A stretch of 64,000 nucleotides of DNA. Source: Phytophthora quininea. Its lineage: Eukaryota > Oomycota > Peronosporomycetes > Peronosporales > Peronosporaceae. The notes under the pieces are model-generated. The model was not told the DNA's origin, made no database searches, and was given only the letters and a program-made list of their open reading frames with translations. Position 1 is the stretch's first letter, and every line of letters begins with the position of its first letter. Both the position numbers and the translations under genes were made by a program. Below, piece after piece: positions 12,234 to 22,954 of the stretch. The stretch covers positions 1 through 64,000 of the forward strand of contig JAAVTG010000620.1 of NCBI GenBank assembly GCA_011947345.1, given 5' to 3'.

Positions 12234-13488
12234 TTAGTCGTCAAGCTCACTCGCAGCTCTTTTCACAAGTTTGGCAATCATCGCCGTGATGTCCGTGATG
12301 CTTTCGGCATTATTGTCCACGCGTTTCAAAGTCTCGGCAGCTGCTGCCCATGCCGCGACAACTTTTGCTTTTTCGAGAGAGGATGCCATGACTGATGAAT
12401 TTTCAACCTCCTCACATACTTCAGTTGGTTGTTGATCCGATGGGGTCGACGGCACAGCAGAAGGTAAGTCCGACTCCTCCTGCTCCGAGTTTTGAGCCGA
12501 AACTTTGGCACGTTTCCTTGCAGGAGTTGCTTCATCTTCGTCTTCGTTGCCCAGCCCCCAGAAATCAAAATCACTATCCGTGTCAGTATCACTGGAAGAG
12601 TGTACAAAATCCTCCCTTCCTTCCCCTGACACTCGACTTTTCCTCTTGCCCATTGAGAAATGCGACTCATCATGGAATGGTTTAAACAGTCGACACTCTA
12701 CACTCGGTAGCACTCGTGGTCGCCGCGCCAACCAGTCGTGTAGATACAAAATCTCCTCTCTCCCTACACAAAACTCTGAAAAGTCCTTCTCCATGCTGGC
12801 ACGCCAAACTTCCTGCAATGCAGCACCATAACTCTGTTTCATTCGCTCCCACTTCCTCTGCAGTCTCTCCGCTTGGTGGGGGCTCTCACTATAGGAAATA
12901 TGTCTTCATATTCTGGGCGTTTCTTCACGAGTACATCAAACTCTTTATCTCCCGACCGGAAGGCAGTCTCTGCTAGCTGCCAAAACTTGAGCTTGTCCAC
13001 CGTTTTAAAGCCGTTTAGCGGTGCCTCAAGGTGCTGGAGCTCCAGCACAAACTCGTCACTGAACAGAACGTTGAGCAGACGAAAACCGCAGTGCTTCGTC
13101 CAGTGGTTCGTCCAGCATGCCCGGCCGGACACCGGTCGGTTCGTCGCTCGCACCGATCTTCTTACTGCGTCTGTCGGCATCGGCATCGGCATCGGCTCGC
13201 TGTAGGTCTTGTACTTGACATTTCCCTTGGGTTTAGGAACAGGTTCGGGGATGCTACGAGTCTCCTCGCTTTTCCCATCGGTTTAGCAACCTTTTCCGTT
13301 GGTTTAATGTCATGTTGGTGCCAGTACGCACAAATTGCGTCCACGATGGCAGCCTTGGACGCGGCGTGGCGCACGTGGAGGTGTCTGCAGGCATCTTGCA
13401 GCGCGAAGATGGTGTAATCGTTCAGGCGCGTCTGCAGGGTCTGCTCGTCCGCCACGGAGCTCAGCAGCGATGAGATCCATCCGCTCAT
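12234..13488 (-). CDS. SAP-like/Myb-SANT-like nuclear protein B, copy 1
   Basis: Paralogue of protein A in the same orientation. It shares the SAP-like N-terminus (ALQDACRHLHV...ICAYWHQH), the FRLLNVLFSDEF block, a trihelix/SANT-like stretch ending in YLHDWLARRP, an acidic segment with a basic ARKRAKV NLS, and the C-terminal helix ETLKRVD...AASEL. The frame breaks at the G-run 12878-12882 (shared with copy 2) and near 13265, where copy 2 has one more C. With these restored it is a single ORF of about 415 residues. Its start faces DDX27 exon 1 across 133 bp, implying a shared bidirectional promoter. Confidence 0.65.
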
Positions 13489-13621
13489 CTTGAAGAGCTT
13501 CAGAGCAGATTGACCAGCAAATATGGCATGCTATCTGATAGGATATATGTATTACAAGGTAATCATATTGCTGACCAGCTATTTGGTTGGCAGTGCGCAT
13601 TTCCGCTTGATAGACGGGACC

Positions 13622-13669
13622 ATGGTGCTGCAGGACGACCTGATGATGACCATCGCCTCGGACGACGAG
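13622..13669 (+). pseudogene. DDX27/DRS1 exon 1, copy 1 (cut off from exon 2)
   Basis: Sixteen codons from ATG identical to exon 1 of the full gene at 43207-43254, followed by the same GTACAG donor. Exon 2 of this copy lies 20.5 kb away at 34242 because mobile DNA sits in intron 1. The promoter region, exon and donor are intact, so transcripts could start here and read into the Helitron. Confidence 0.8.
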
Positions 13670-13728
13670 GTACAGACGCCGCTGTGTACTATAAGAGTAT
13701 GTAGCCTTGTTATACTGATGATTCTGTT

Positions 13729-13748
13729 CTCTGAAATTTATTTCAGAG
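13729..13748. repeat. Helitron 5' terminal palindrome
   Basis: CTCTGAAA, four bases, then TTTCAGAG: a perfect 8 bp inverted repeat at the first bases of the insertion. The second arm is repeated at 34193-34200 near the 3' end. Such asymmetric terminal inverted repeats are described for Helentron/Helitron2 elements. Confidence 0.7.
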
Positions 13749-14377
13749 TTCATACAGGATCGGAATTGCCCTCCAGAAAACATAGTAGCTAAATTTCATG
13801 AACAAGCTTCATCTCACTACAACTGAGAAGGGCGCTACCAGAACTAATAAAATGCCCGAAAAAGCTGGAAACAGCTCGTATTTTTTCTTTTGGTATGACT
13901 GTTCCAATAACGTATGTTCACCTGGAGCTTTTGTAAAAAAGCTCATACTCTCCACACAAACGCACCTCAATCTCTTATATTCAACAAAAATTAAGGCTTT
14001 CTTGGATGTTGACCGTGTCGCGCTCCGAAGACATTGTGTCGACATTCATGGTAAGCTACGAATCGCTTCATAGTTAACGTTTCTGACGAATTTTTTTCTG
14101 TCTGCCTAGGAGAACGTCGCGGTGTCGCGTGGCTGCTGCGTGCGGTGGCTCACAGTCCACGATGGTTGAGTAAGTTCATTCGTTGTTACAGTCGGAATAG
14201 CATTGCAACCTCAATTACGTATGTTTTCAAGCAAGTCAACAAATGTACACATCGCCTCGGTTTCTGATACATCCTATTTTGCTTTCTTGCCTTCGTTCAG
14301 GGGCTCCATCTCGCGAAGACCGTAGAATACGGTTCTACGCTCTGCTTTCTGCCATGTCCTCTTCGTCTTCTTTGCCT
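13749..14377. other. Helitron 5' non-coding region
   Basis: I see no gene here. The reading frames that are open have no recognisable motif. It lies downstream of the OB-fold gene. Confidence 0.45.
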
Positions 14378-15080
14378 TCAATCTGCTTCTTTGTCTTCGG
14401 CTTGTTCTTCTAGGTTTTTCACATGAATGTTGTCGAGCGCGGCGCTAAAATGGCACGCTTCGTCCAAAACGAGCTTTAGACCGCTGAATTTATCAACACG
14501 TACAATATCCCCAGGTTCTGGAAGTCCACCGCATCCTGGTGCTTTGTCCCAAATGGTCACTGTCATGAGATCTTTGTCTGCACCGAAATTCCGTTCTTCA
14601 TCGTAGTGGTAGACCTAGCCATGTATCGTCACTCATCTAGCATTTAGTTGTTCGAATAGATGCAACACAAACCTTTAACAATGTGTCAAACGGGCCTTGA
14701 CCAACAGTGTCAAAAAATGTAGGTGGATGATGTCTCGGCCTTTGGTTGTAGTGTGGTAGGATTCCCACAAGAATCGACCGTAAATTTTAACGGGTTCACC
14801 AGGCTTCTTTTTCTCCCTAGCATAAATGCGTAGTTCTGCCACCAAAACACCTCGTTAGTTCATTTTTTTACATTGAAAGACGCTGCCAGTAACATGCCTT
14901 GGACAGTAGCGATCGCGTGCTCCTTTTTCGTTCAAGGAGATCTGGATTCGCCTCCAATCTCTTCTTTAGATGCGACTCGTAGTTCACAGGAACCGGGAGG
15001 GCAGTGCGTTTAGTGCCACGCTTGACTGCAACAGGTTTCTTTGCTGCAGCCTTCTTCGCAGCAGCTGTCTTTGGAGACAT
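14378..15080 (-). CDS. OB-fold, RPA/POT1-like single-strand DNA-binding protein, Helitron-encoded
   Basis: The N-terminus (from ATG 15080) is Lys/Ala-rich and histone-tail-like. After a likely intron near 14870, residues resembling an OB fold follow (RIYAREKKKPGEPVKIYGRF, then MTVTIWDKAPGCGGLPEPGDIVRV, about 14490-14570). The GD-IVRV strand after a W-D motif is typical of RPA70/POT1-type OB folds. Another intron is likely around 14610-14670, and a one-base slip near 14780 is needed to keep the frame. It is transcribed away from the Rep gene from a shared 290 bp region. RPA-like genes are known passengers of plant Helitrons and animal Helentrons. The fold assignment is moderate and the role inferred. 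Confidence 0.45.
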
Positions 15081-15216
15081 TTGTGTAGTTTAGCTTCAAA
15101 TGGAGAATGAGACTTCCAATGTTTTTGGCAGGGGACAGGGAGCACCGATCCCAGGCTACGGGACGAGACAGAATGGGTAAAGTACACGTGAGCTTGTATT
15201 TTCGTCAAGTCCGTGA

Positions 15217-18200
15217 ATGATAATGGACAAATGTACGTGCAGTGCTTCCGAGCAACTCCAAGAATGCAGAAGCAAACGGAAGCGATGTTTAAGGTGCCAC
15301 GAGCGATCCTCAAGACAACGAAAAGCAGAGATTGAGCGGGTTCGTCGAGTAGCAGATCCGGGCGCTAGACAATGCCAGAGAAAGCGAAGGAAAATATCCC
15401 AATCGACCAACGGAACAGCGCAAGATACGCCAAACTCCGTGCACAATCCTCAGCGGTCTCAATTTTCTCTACGTACCCGTCGCCGGCAACCAAGGCAAGA
15501 ATATATGCAGACTGTGCATCAAGACTATCTAACGAGGCGTTATCGGAAAAGGTTTGCGGCGTCTGCGATTGCTGGTGGCCGGTACCAGACGTCGTTGACA
15601 AACACCTGAACAATTGTGGTGAGTTTATGAAATCTATACGAGAACGCTTGCAGCCACCTTCTAACTTACCAACAGCGCTGCAGAATGTGTACGACGCCCC
15701 CTCTATCTCAAGCGTCTTGACTGGGGTTCTTCTGTCTCGAAGTGGCATTCGTTGTGATAGCATGGGATTGGTGTTACAAGTATGTCGATCCTGTTGTTCT
15801 TCGTGATGAACAAGAACGTGAAAGCTCCGCCAAAATTTGCTGTAGCAAATGGTTTGTACATTGGCGTTCTTCCGGAGACTTTTGCTGATACTACGATGAC
15901 AGAAAACGCGATGTTGAATTTGGCCCAGCCAACGCGATTTCTGTCGGTAGTGCGAGGCGGTCGACATTCGGCTCTTCGATCACATGCTTACTTTTTCGCG
16001 CTGACCCAAGACCCCTGTCAAGCTGCTACCAGCAGAAGTTGTGACAAAAGGAACTGTTGGAGTATCTATGGTTGGAGCTATGACTTCTCAACAGAAAGCA
16101 GCGACATTCCGAAAGTATCGTGTGCGAGTTCAGCGATTAAAACAACAGTACGATTGGTATCGCATTCACAATCATCTCTACGAAGAAGTTCACTTTTCAG
16201 GCGAAAGCATTCCAACTTCCTCCGTTGTTTGTGATAGTACATGCGCTGAAACTGGTCAACAAACCGCAGAAAGTATTAATTCTCCAAGCTGCGTAGAGTT
16301 TTGCGGCAGTACTAGTGATGGACGTGGCGCTGATCAAGTTGGTCGACAAGCCGCTGGAGATTTAGATGGAGCACGTTGGCGGTTTAACGCGCCCAAACCT
16401 CCGTTAAGTGCTGTTAATGATGAAGAAGAAACGTACGAGCATACGGCAGTTGATCTTGTGACAGACTTCAGAGAAAGTGACGATTCTCGCTTTGTTCAGC
16501 AAGCCACGAGTAATGAACCTGATATTGTTGTCTGGAGATCGTCGGCAATAATATCTGATTTCAATCGCGCGTTCTGGTGCCACGCATTTTGCGATTTGTT
16601 TCCATTTGGACGCAGTGGGCCTGACGAGCCAAGAAAAACAAGTATCAGCATTGAAGAATATTTACGGTATTGCTTACGCCTTTCGCACAGACGCCATGGT
16701 CAGCACCAGTCGTTTTTGCTGGTTGCGTTTAATATTCTGGCTCGACATCATGCAATGCAAGCTGTGTATTTGCGTTCTAAGTTATCACCAAAACTTATGA
16801 GCAGTGCAGCCAGTGTCGAAAGAGCAGACTTGATAGACTACGCAAAATATTTGGATCAGCGGCTAGATGCTTTCTCTATTGGAAAGCGCCCTCCTGAAGC
16901 TCCGCACTTTCCCCACGAAATACAATCGTTGCTGTCAGAGATATCTATCGGCCTTCGGGCGCATTGGGGCTCAAATGAAGAACGGGTTGAAGCTCGAAAG
17001 CAAGTTATGGGCATGTAATTGGACAAAAAGCAACCCTCTATATTCTTCACGTTTTCGCCTAGTGCCAGTGGCGTGTATAGAATTGCCAACTTCGCGGGGA
17101 GATGCCTGACTCCCTACTGGATTGCACTCGGACCAGTCTTGATCAATGTCTACAATTCCCCCAAGCACGACTGGGGAAAATTGCGACAGAAAACCCAACA
17201 GCTTGTGCAAGGTATTCGCAGTAATAACCATTTTCTCAGGTATCCGACTAAGTTTTTCCTCGTTGCTAGGTATTTCAATGCGCTCATGGACATTTTTATT
17301 GAAGTTGTTTTGAATTGGGACCAAACAACCAATACGGCGAAAGCTGGACTTGGGCTCTTTGGGCGTACTACAGATTTCTACACCTCTTCAGAATCCCAGA
17401 ACTCAACTGGCGACTTACACTGCCACATGCTCATTTGGATTGATGGAATGCCACGCACAATTGACGAGTACTACAATTTGTGCAAGAAGATTGACTTCCA
17501 GCAACGTATTCCTCAATGTGTTGATGCACTCGCATCAGCTAGTTTTCCAGCTTCAGATGATCGATGCCCAACATGTTTGGAAAAATCGCTATTTCCATTA
17601 AAATTCAGCACAAGGGCTTTCCGACCGCCGTCAAATGGCGCTTCACGAGAACCGACGTCAGCGTGCACTGCATGTCATGCTCGGTTTGGAGCCAGTGGAG
17701 TTATTGATGGTCAAATGAAGAATATAGCTGCAGATTGCGGTATACAGGACAAAGAGTGGAGCTTTTCTTTTCTTCATCACCAACTTTCCTTACCAGCTGC
17801 GATGCCACTACTTCCACCTAGTGGCGAGGCTTTATTGTGGAGATTACGAGAAACAAAAGCACTGTTACACTTCCAAACTCACTACTGGTTCCATTGCCGC
17901 TCATGCTTCAAGAAGACCAAGCGCACGCCGAATGCTGGTTTATGTCGTATGTTCTTTCCTAAAGAAACATGCAAAGCTACTAAGTGGTCATCCGATCATT
18001 CTTTCGAGTTGAAGAGAAAGATTGGTTGTGAGTATTTAATCCCGCATGTTCCTGTGATATCTCGTGTGATGAAATGCAATCATGACATCAAGTTTCTGTC
18101 CGCTGGTGAAGGTCCTGAAAAGGCCTTCTATATGTTAAAGTACACGACGAAGCCACAGAAAACAATTGAAAACCCTATCGTAATTCACGTTCACGCTTTT

Positions 18201-18799
18201 GACAAAGCGGCGTCCAAACGAAGTGAAATGGACATTGACGTTCAGGCAGGAAAACGGTGCATACAGTCAATGCGTTGTGCGCTATCCAAGCCACAAGAAA
18301 TATCCGCACCGATGGCAGCTCTGTACTTGATTAAGAGCTCTCCGTTTTACGCGTCATCTCAATTTCAAAATTATTTCTCAACGCGTTCATTAACGCACAG
18401 TTTACTGACGACCATGTTGATGTCATTCTCCGTCAAACGGATAACTCGTCAACACATAGGTCGATTAATGTCGTATTCGACTATTTGTGTCGACCTCAGT
18501 CTCTGGAAAATGTATGTGTCATGGAGTTTACTCGAAATCGGATCAAGAAGAAAAACTTAATTGGGCTGCAGTTCAATGGAAGCCATGGGCAAGGCAACAC
18601 ACATTCATTACATCGTCGACCGGTTCCAGCCATCGCAACCATATTAGGGCAGCGTCTTTCGGATTGTCGCCGAAAAGATATATCACAAGCCGACCGACTC
18701 CGCTCTCAACAAACAATGCTCACATTGTTTAAACCATTCCGAACCCCGGTGACTTTCAGCCGATTGGAGGCACGTTTGATGAAATGTATGCACATTTGA
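15217..18799 (+). pseudogene. Helitron Rep (HUH nuclease) protein, disrupted
   Basis: This is the rolling-circle initiator part of a RepHel protein. The Cys-rich N-terminal region includes VCGVCDCWW (about 15555). It is followed by the Helitron N-terminal domain (KFAVANGLYIGVLPE, about 15832-15876) and DLFPFGRSGP (about 16600). The Rep core has the HUH signature LHCHMLIW (about 17420-17443) and the motif MLKYTTKP (about 18133). The end resembles other Helitrons (MLTLFKPF, about 18718). Frame breaks occur near 15400, 15790, 16040 and 18475. An in-frame TAA at 17016-17018, which fits a C-to-T change in a CAA codon, interrupts the core and is not a homopolymer artefact. Coding sequence stops at the 2 kb insert and resumes at 20797. 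Confidence 0.82.
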
Positions 18800-18813
18800 G
18801 ACGAGGTGGTGGG

Positions 18814-20796
18814 CCTTTTTCGTCCAGAGTATAGCGGCCCAAAGTTAAAGTACTCCTTAATATAACCGCCCAGTCCCTGAAATCAAGGATCACGTAGTAC
18901 AATCAAGGATTGGCGTGTACCCAGTGAATCCCTCTTGGTTAGATTGACCTCGAGGCACCGCCCACCGTGTAGTTCTGAAGTTCAAGTGTATTGGTTCTTG
19001 TTACTCCGACTTGGTCCTTGGTCCTTGGTCTTTGATCCAGAGCCACACCCAAAACCAGGAATAATCAACGATACCCTTGATTCAGGTGCCGATTCAACGA
19101 TCAGGAGTCCGCACGCAGTCCACACAACCGAAAAAGCCAGCAATATAATATAAACAGAGTCCACAAACGACACGTTATACAGAGCCCTTGTTATTTGTCT
19201 TAGCCGAGGACTTGGGGTAATCACTGGGGTCGAAGGGGCTTCAGGTCCTGGATAACCGGATGATCCAAGACGCCCACAACGTACGCGCACCACTCTCTTT
19301 GAGAGAAATCCACAATCGATATCACAGCTTTGTCCAACGCTTCACCTCCACAGTCTTCTGTCACGGAACGAGGGGTCGACTCTGGCCCAGACGCCCTTGA
19401 ACGCAGAATATGAAATGGGTCAAGGAGCAAGCCCTGCCCAACTAACACACCGAATAAGCGGGGCTTGAACCTGAGCGAGCGCGCCCAGAACCCCAACCTA
19501 TCTGTGCCCTGAACTCGGTTGGAATCCCGCAGACAGCACGCTCTTGACGACTGAACGCGATCCTTATCCTGCAGCGACGGCGCGCCTTGATCCACCCACA
19601 CGCTGTTCGGCGGGTCGATGTGGCTGCCTGTACAGCACGCACAGAGGCAGACTTGGGCCCGAAGACTTGGCCCACTTGCGCTTGACAGGGAAAAATGAAC
19701 TATGTTTAAAGTTAATGGCTAACGTTCTCCTGCATGAATGCTAATCTGTGTAGACCACTTGAGTTGACTTCATTGACTACCACTTGACTTGAGTATAGGC
19801 GCTTGGTTGCACGTCGTGAAGTGTCGCCCCTTATTTGGCAACGTGACCTTTCCGGAAAGATTTGGAAAGATCTCACGACTCTGTCGCTCACGAGCCCAAC
19901 GTATCCTGGAGCAGAGTTCTTGGTCTTCAGAACTGGAACATTGCTAATCCAGGAGTATCTGATCTAGAAACCATGATCCAGAAATATCTGAACCAGGCAG
20001 TCTGGTACAGTGGTCTTTAGCGAAAACCGTCAAACCCCAGCCATGGATCAGGGCTCTGGTTCATCCATATTCAGCTTCGCGGTCATGGACCAAAGATTTC
20101 AAAAGCAGCGGCAACGTGGTAGCAATGTACACACATCGCTCAATCTGAAGTCCGAGCTAGGCTCAAGGACCAGAGAGTCTCGACCTAGAACCCGATAAAT
20201 ATTCTCGGATTAGGGAGCCGCATATCTTCGATCCAGGATCGCATGACTTTGAAAGCTTGATTCAGGATTCTGGTTGTTCGTCCAGGGCTGCATACACTGT
20301 ATGTCCTCGAATATGGTCTTGTGTTGAGGTTGAAAAGGGTTGATCCTTGGTTATCGGTGCCAGAATCAAGGTTTCCGTAATATTTCCTTGAGGTCCGGGA
20401 CAGATCCAGGATCTAGGTGCTGGTCTAGGGAGTTTTTCAGCTGATTGTTGTATACAACGTGTCAAACCAAGCGGGGAAGCACTGCCCGATACATTCATGG
20501 CAGGCTTTTGAGGGAAACCCGCGTCAGGACGAGGGGCGACTTGGACGGAGCGTCTAACTCAAGGGTCCTGAACGTGCACGTTCAAAACCAGACACTCCCA
20601 TGTCTAGGGCCCATGCTTGACTCAGCAACCCAACCAGAAACCCACCAATCATTCCACATTTCATGTCCCACACCATGTGTCGCACTGACTCTAATACCAA
20701 GCCAATCAGAGTGCGTATGTTCTTTTCAGCCAATCAGAACACCATCATCATGAATCTTTGGAAAATTTTGAGAGCGCCTCGTATCACATTGGTGGG
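18814..20796. mobile_element. Unidentified 2 kb insertion in the Helitron
   Basis: TGGTGGG occurs at 18807-18813 and again at 20790-20796, exactly where Rep coding sequence stops and the linker to the helicase resumes. This looks like a 7 bp target-site duplication around 1,976 bp plus one copy. No terminal inverted repeat or recognisable protein is visible. An open minus-strand stretch at 19221-19601 shows no family motif. The interior is rich in short degenerate units such as GATCCAGGA, CCAGAAATATCTG and TCAAGGAT. It may be a non-autonomous element or a solo LTR. Confidence 0.45.
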
Positions 20797-22720
20797 AACA
20801 AGAAGCCCCACAGATTGCACACGTATTTCTTGAACACTCTAATGATTATTGTGCATCAAAAGATCTATCACACGAGCGTTCAAAAGAAGAAATGGAGCAC
20901 TTTCACGCAAATGTAATGTCGGATTCTCATGACTGTTGTGGATTTGAGACAACAACTTATTCTGACTCCAGTGAAAAATATATGTCTTCAAGTGACGAAG
21001 AAAACCAGCAAGTTGTCGACCCCGTCGCCTCCAGTATAAGATTTAATTCTTCGCTCGACAAAAGTTCCGACGCTTCTCGACTAGCAGCTATCTCGAACCA
21101 AAGTATGCCCCATGCATACGAAACCCCTTATACTCCTGAAGCAGAGCTGTGTGAAAAAATATCAGTGGCAGAACAACAAGCTCTTTCCAGTTCTACGACA
21201 CTCGAAACGGAACCGATTATCGCTGAATCGGACGTGCCCACTCGTGTCAAAATGATATTGGAAATGAATGCTCAACTTGAGTATATTCCACAATCTTCTG
21301 GTAACGAGGAACTACACCTTGAAACACTCAAGGAAAAAGCATCACTCCAAGAAGCATCAGTATTTTTCGGCTCAACGAGAAACAACACAAAATGTTTGTA
21401 CGGGCAGGAAAAAGCTTCTCCGATCTCTCTTTGCCGCCGATGACTCTGTAGTCGACCAGATGATTGGGTTTTTAGGTGGTTTACCTGGCGCTGGAAAAAG
21501 TCGTGTCATTCATGCCGTTCAAGCGTTTGCTAAATCATGGGATAGCGAACATGCAATCGAAACAGTAGCTTTTCAAGGAGTTGCTGCGCAGGCGGCAAAT
21601 GGATCGACTATTCACAAGTTATTTCAGTGGGACATTAAGAATCATTCAAAACGATACAATGCAATCCAGAAAGAGAAGTTTGCGCGTCTCAAACTACTGA
21701 TTATTGATGAAATTTCGACTACAGACGTCCAGTGTATCGGTAAAATTGATAGCGCCCTTCGCCAATTGAAAGACAAGCCTGAAATACTATTTGGTGGAGT
21801 TCATGTTCTATTTGTCGGCGATTGGCTTCAACAACTTCCTGTTGGAGGCAAGCCAGCGTTTATTGACACACCACCTCCACCAATAAGTACCCATCACGGC
21901 AATGCTGACTTTGAAATTTATTTAGCTCGGTTGCGCGGGATCGAAGCCTACCATAGCGTTAATGAGGTTGTGATGCTAGACGAAAACTTTCGGCATAGCT
22001 GCGATCCGGTATGGAAAGACATATTACATCGATGGCGATATGGAAACTACACATATGATGATATTAATCTTGTGAACAGGAAATGCTATCAGGAAAACTG
22101 GGAATCTCATGCTGCAGCTACAAAACATTTTGTCCGATTATTGTAACATCAAATGCATTGCGTTGTGAATTCAATCGCGCTGCAACACTGGCGTACTGCC
22201 AGAGTAATTCAAAACCGTTGCACCGATTTCCCGCTACAATAACCCGTCAACAATATCCCATCAAAAAGCACAGCGACACAGTTTGTGTTCTCTTCGTGAT
22301 GACAAAACTGGAAATGTACCAGTAATGCTGGAGATTGGTATTGGAATGCCTGTTCAATGCACACAAAATGTCTCCCAAGCAATGCATTTAGCTAATGGCA
22401 CAATTGGACACGTGGTTGGCTTTCAAGCAGCACGAACTGATACTGTTCAAGTGTCCGACGATGCCGTCCACACTCATTCCGAGCCACCAGAAGTTGTATT
22501 CATCAAATTGCTGCTGTACGATCAGCAGCAATCATTTCTTGAAGGATTTCCACCTGGGATCGTATCTGTTCAAGTTCGGAACAAGCATGGTGTCAATGTG
22601 GATCTACCAGATCGATCATTTAGCGTCGAGATATTTCAAGTTCCTTTAGTACCAGCATTTTCCTTGACAACAGAAAAGTGCCAAGGACTCGCTGTTGGGA
22701 AACTCATCCTGGCACCACTA
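20797..22720 (+). pseudogene. Helitron PIF1-family helicase, N-terminal part
   Basis: A linker resuming at about 20798 (QEAPQIAHVFLEHSNDY) leads to the helicase domain: Walker A GGLPGAGKS (about 21475-21500), Walker B LLIIDEIS (about 21700), VGDWLQQLPVG (about 21820-21850), DENFRHS (about 21980) and the C-terminal motif SLTTEKCQGLAV (about 22665). Frame breaks near 21400 and 22140 separate the pieces. The protein ends abruptly after KLILAPL at 22720, where DIRS-like DNA begins. Its last 80 or so residues are at 33921-34159. Confidence 0.82.
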
Positions 22721-22954
22721 CTTGTGTTTCGTGCTGCTCGCGGCAGGAAAAGGGGTTTCTTGGGGAGGAGATGGTAGCCTAAACCTCGGCAATTCCCAAT
22801 CCTAGCATATGAGCACAGCAAGGTAAAACTAGGGCAGCAATGCAAGTTGAGCGGCTGGGCAAGGCCACGGGTGGTCAGCCAACAGCGCCAGTTCGCAATT
22901 TTCTCCGACAGCCAAGAAAACACGAGCTACTCTCCTCGCAACTACTCCGATCCA

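Larger units (their letters stand above)
6709..13727. repeat. Tandem segmental duplication, copy 1, left part
   Basis: The block matches 36298-43312 almost base for base, starting at the shared CATGGGTGACATGCCG and ending in DDX27 intron 1 at ATTCTGT. It carries a coiled-coil/START-like gene, a GH3 gene, two SAP-like genes and DDX27 exon 1. The copy resumes at 34226 after 20.5 kb of inserted mobile DNA and ends at 35153. Differences from copy 2 are a few substitutions plus several one-base indels, mostly in homopolymers. The 5' ends of the two copies diverge most (6750-6790 against 36340-36380). Confidence 0.93.

Noticed and set aside
18935..20753. Several short plus-strand open frames in the 2 kb insert
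   Set aside because: No motif, no consistent codon pattern, and open frames change strand and phase without order.
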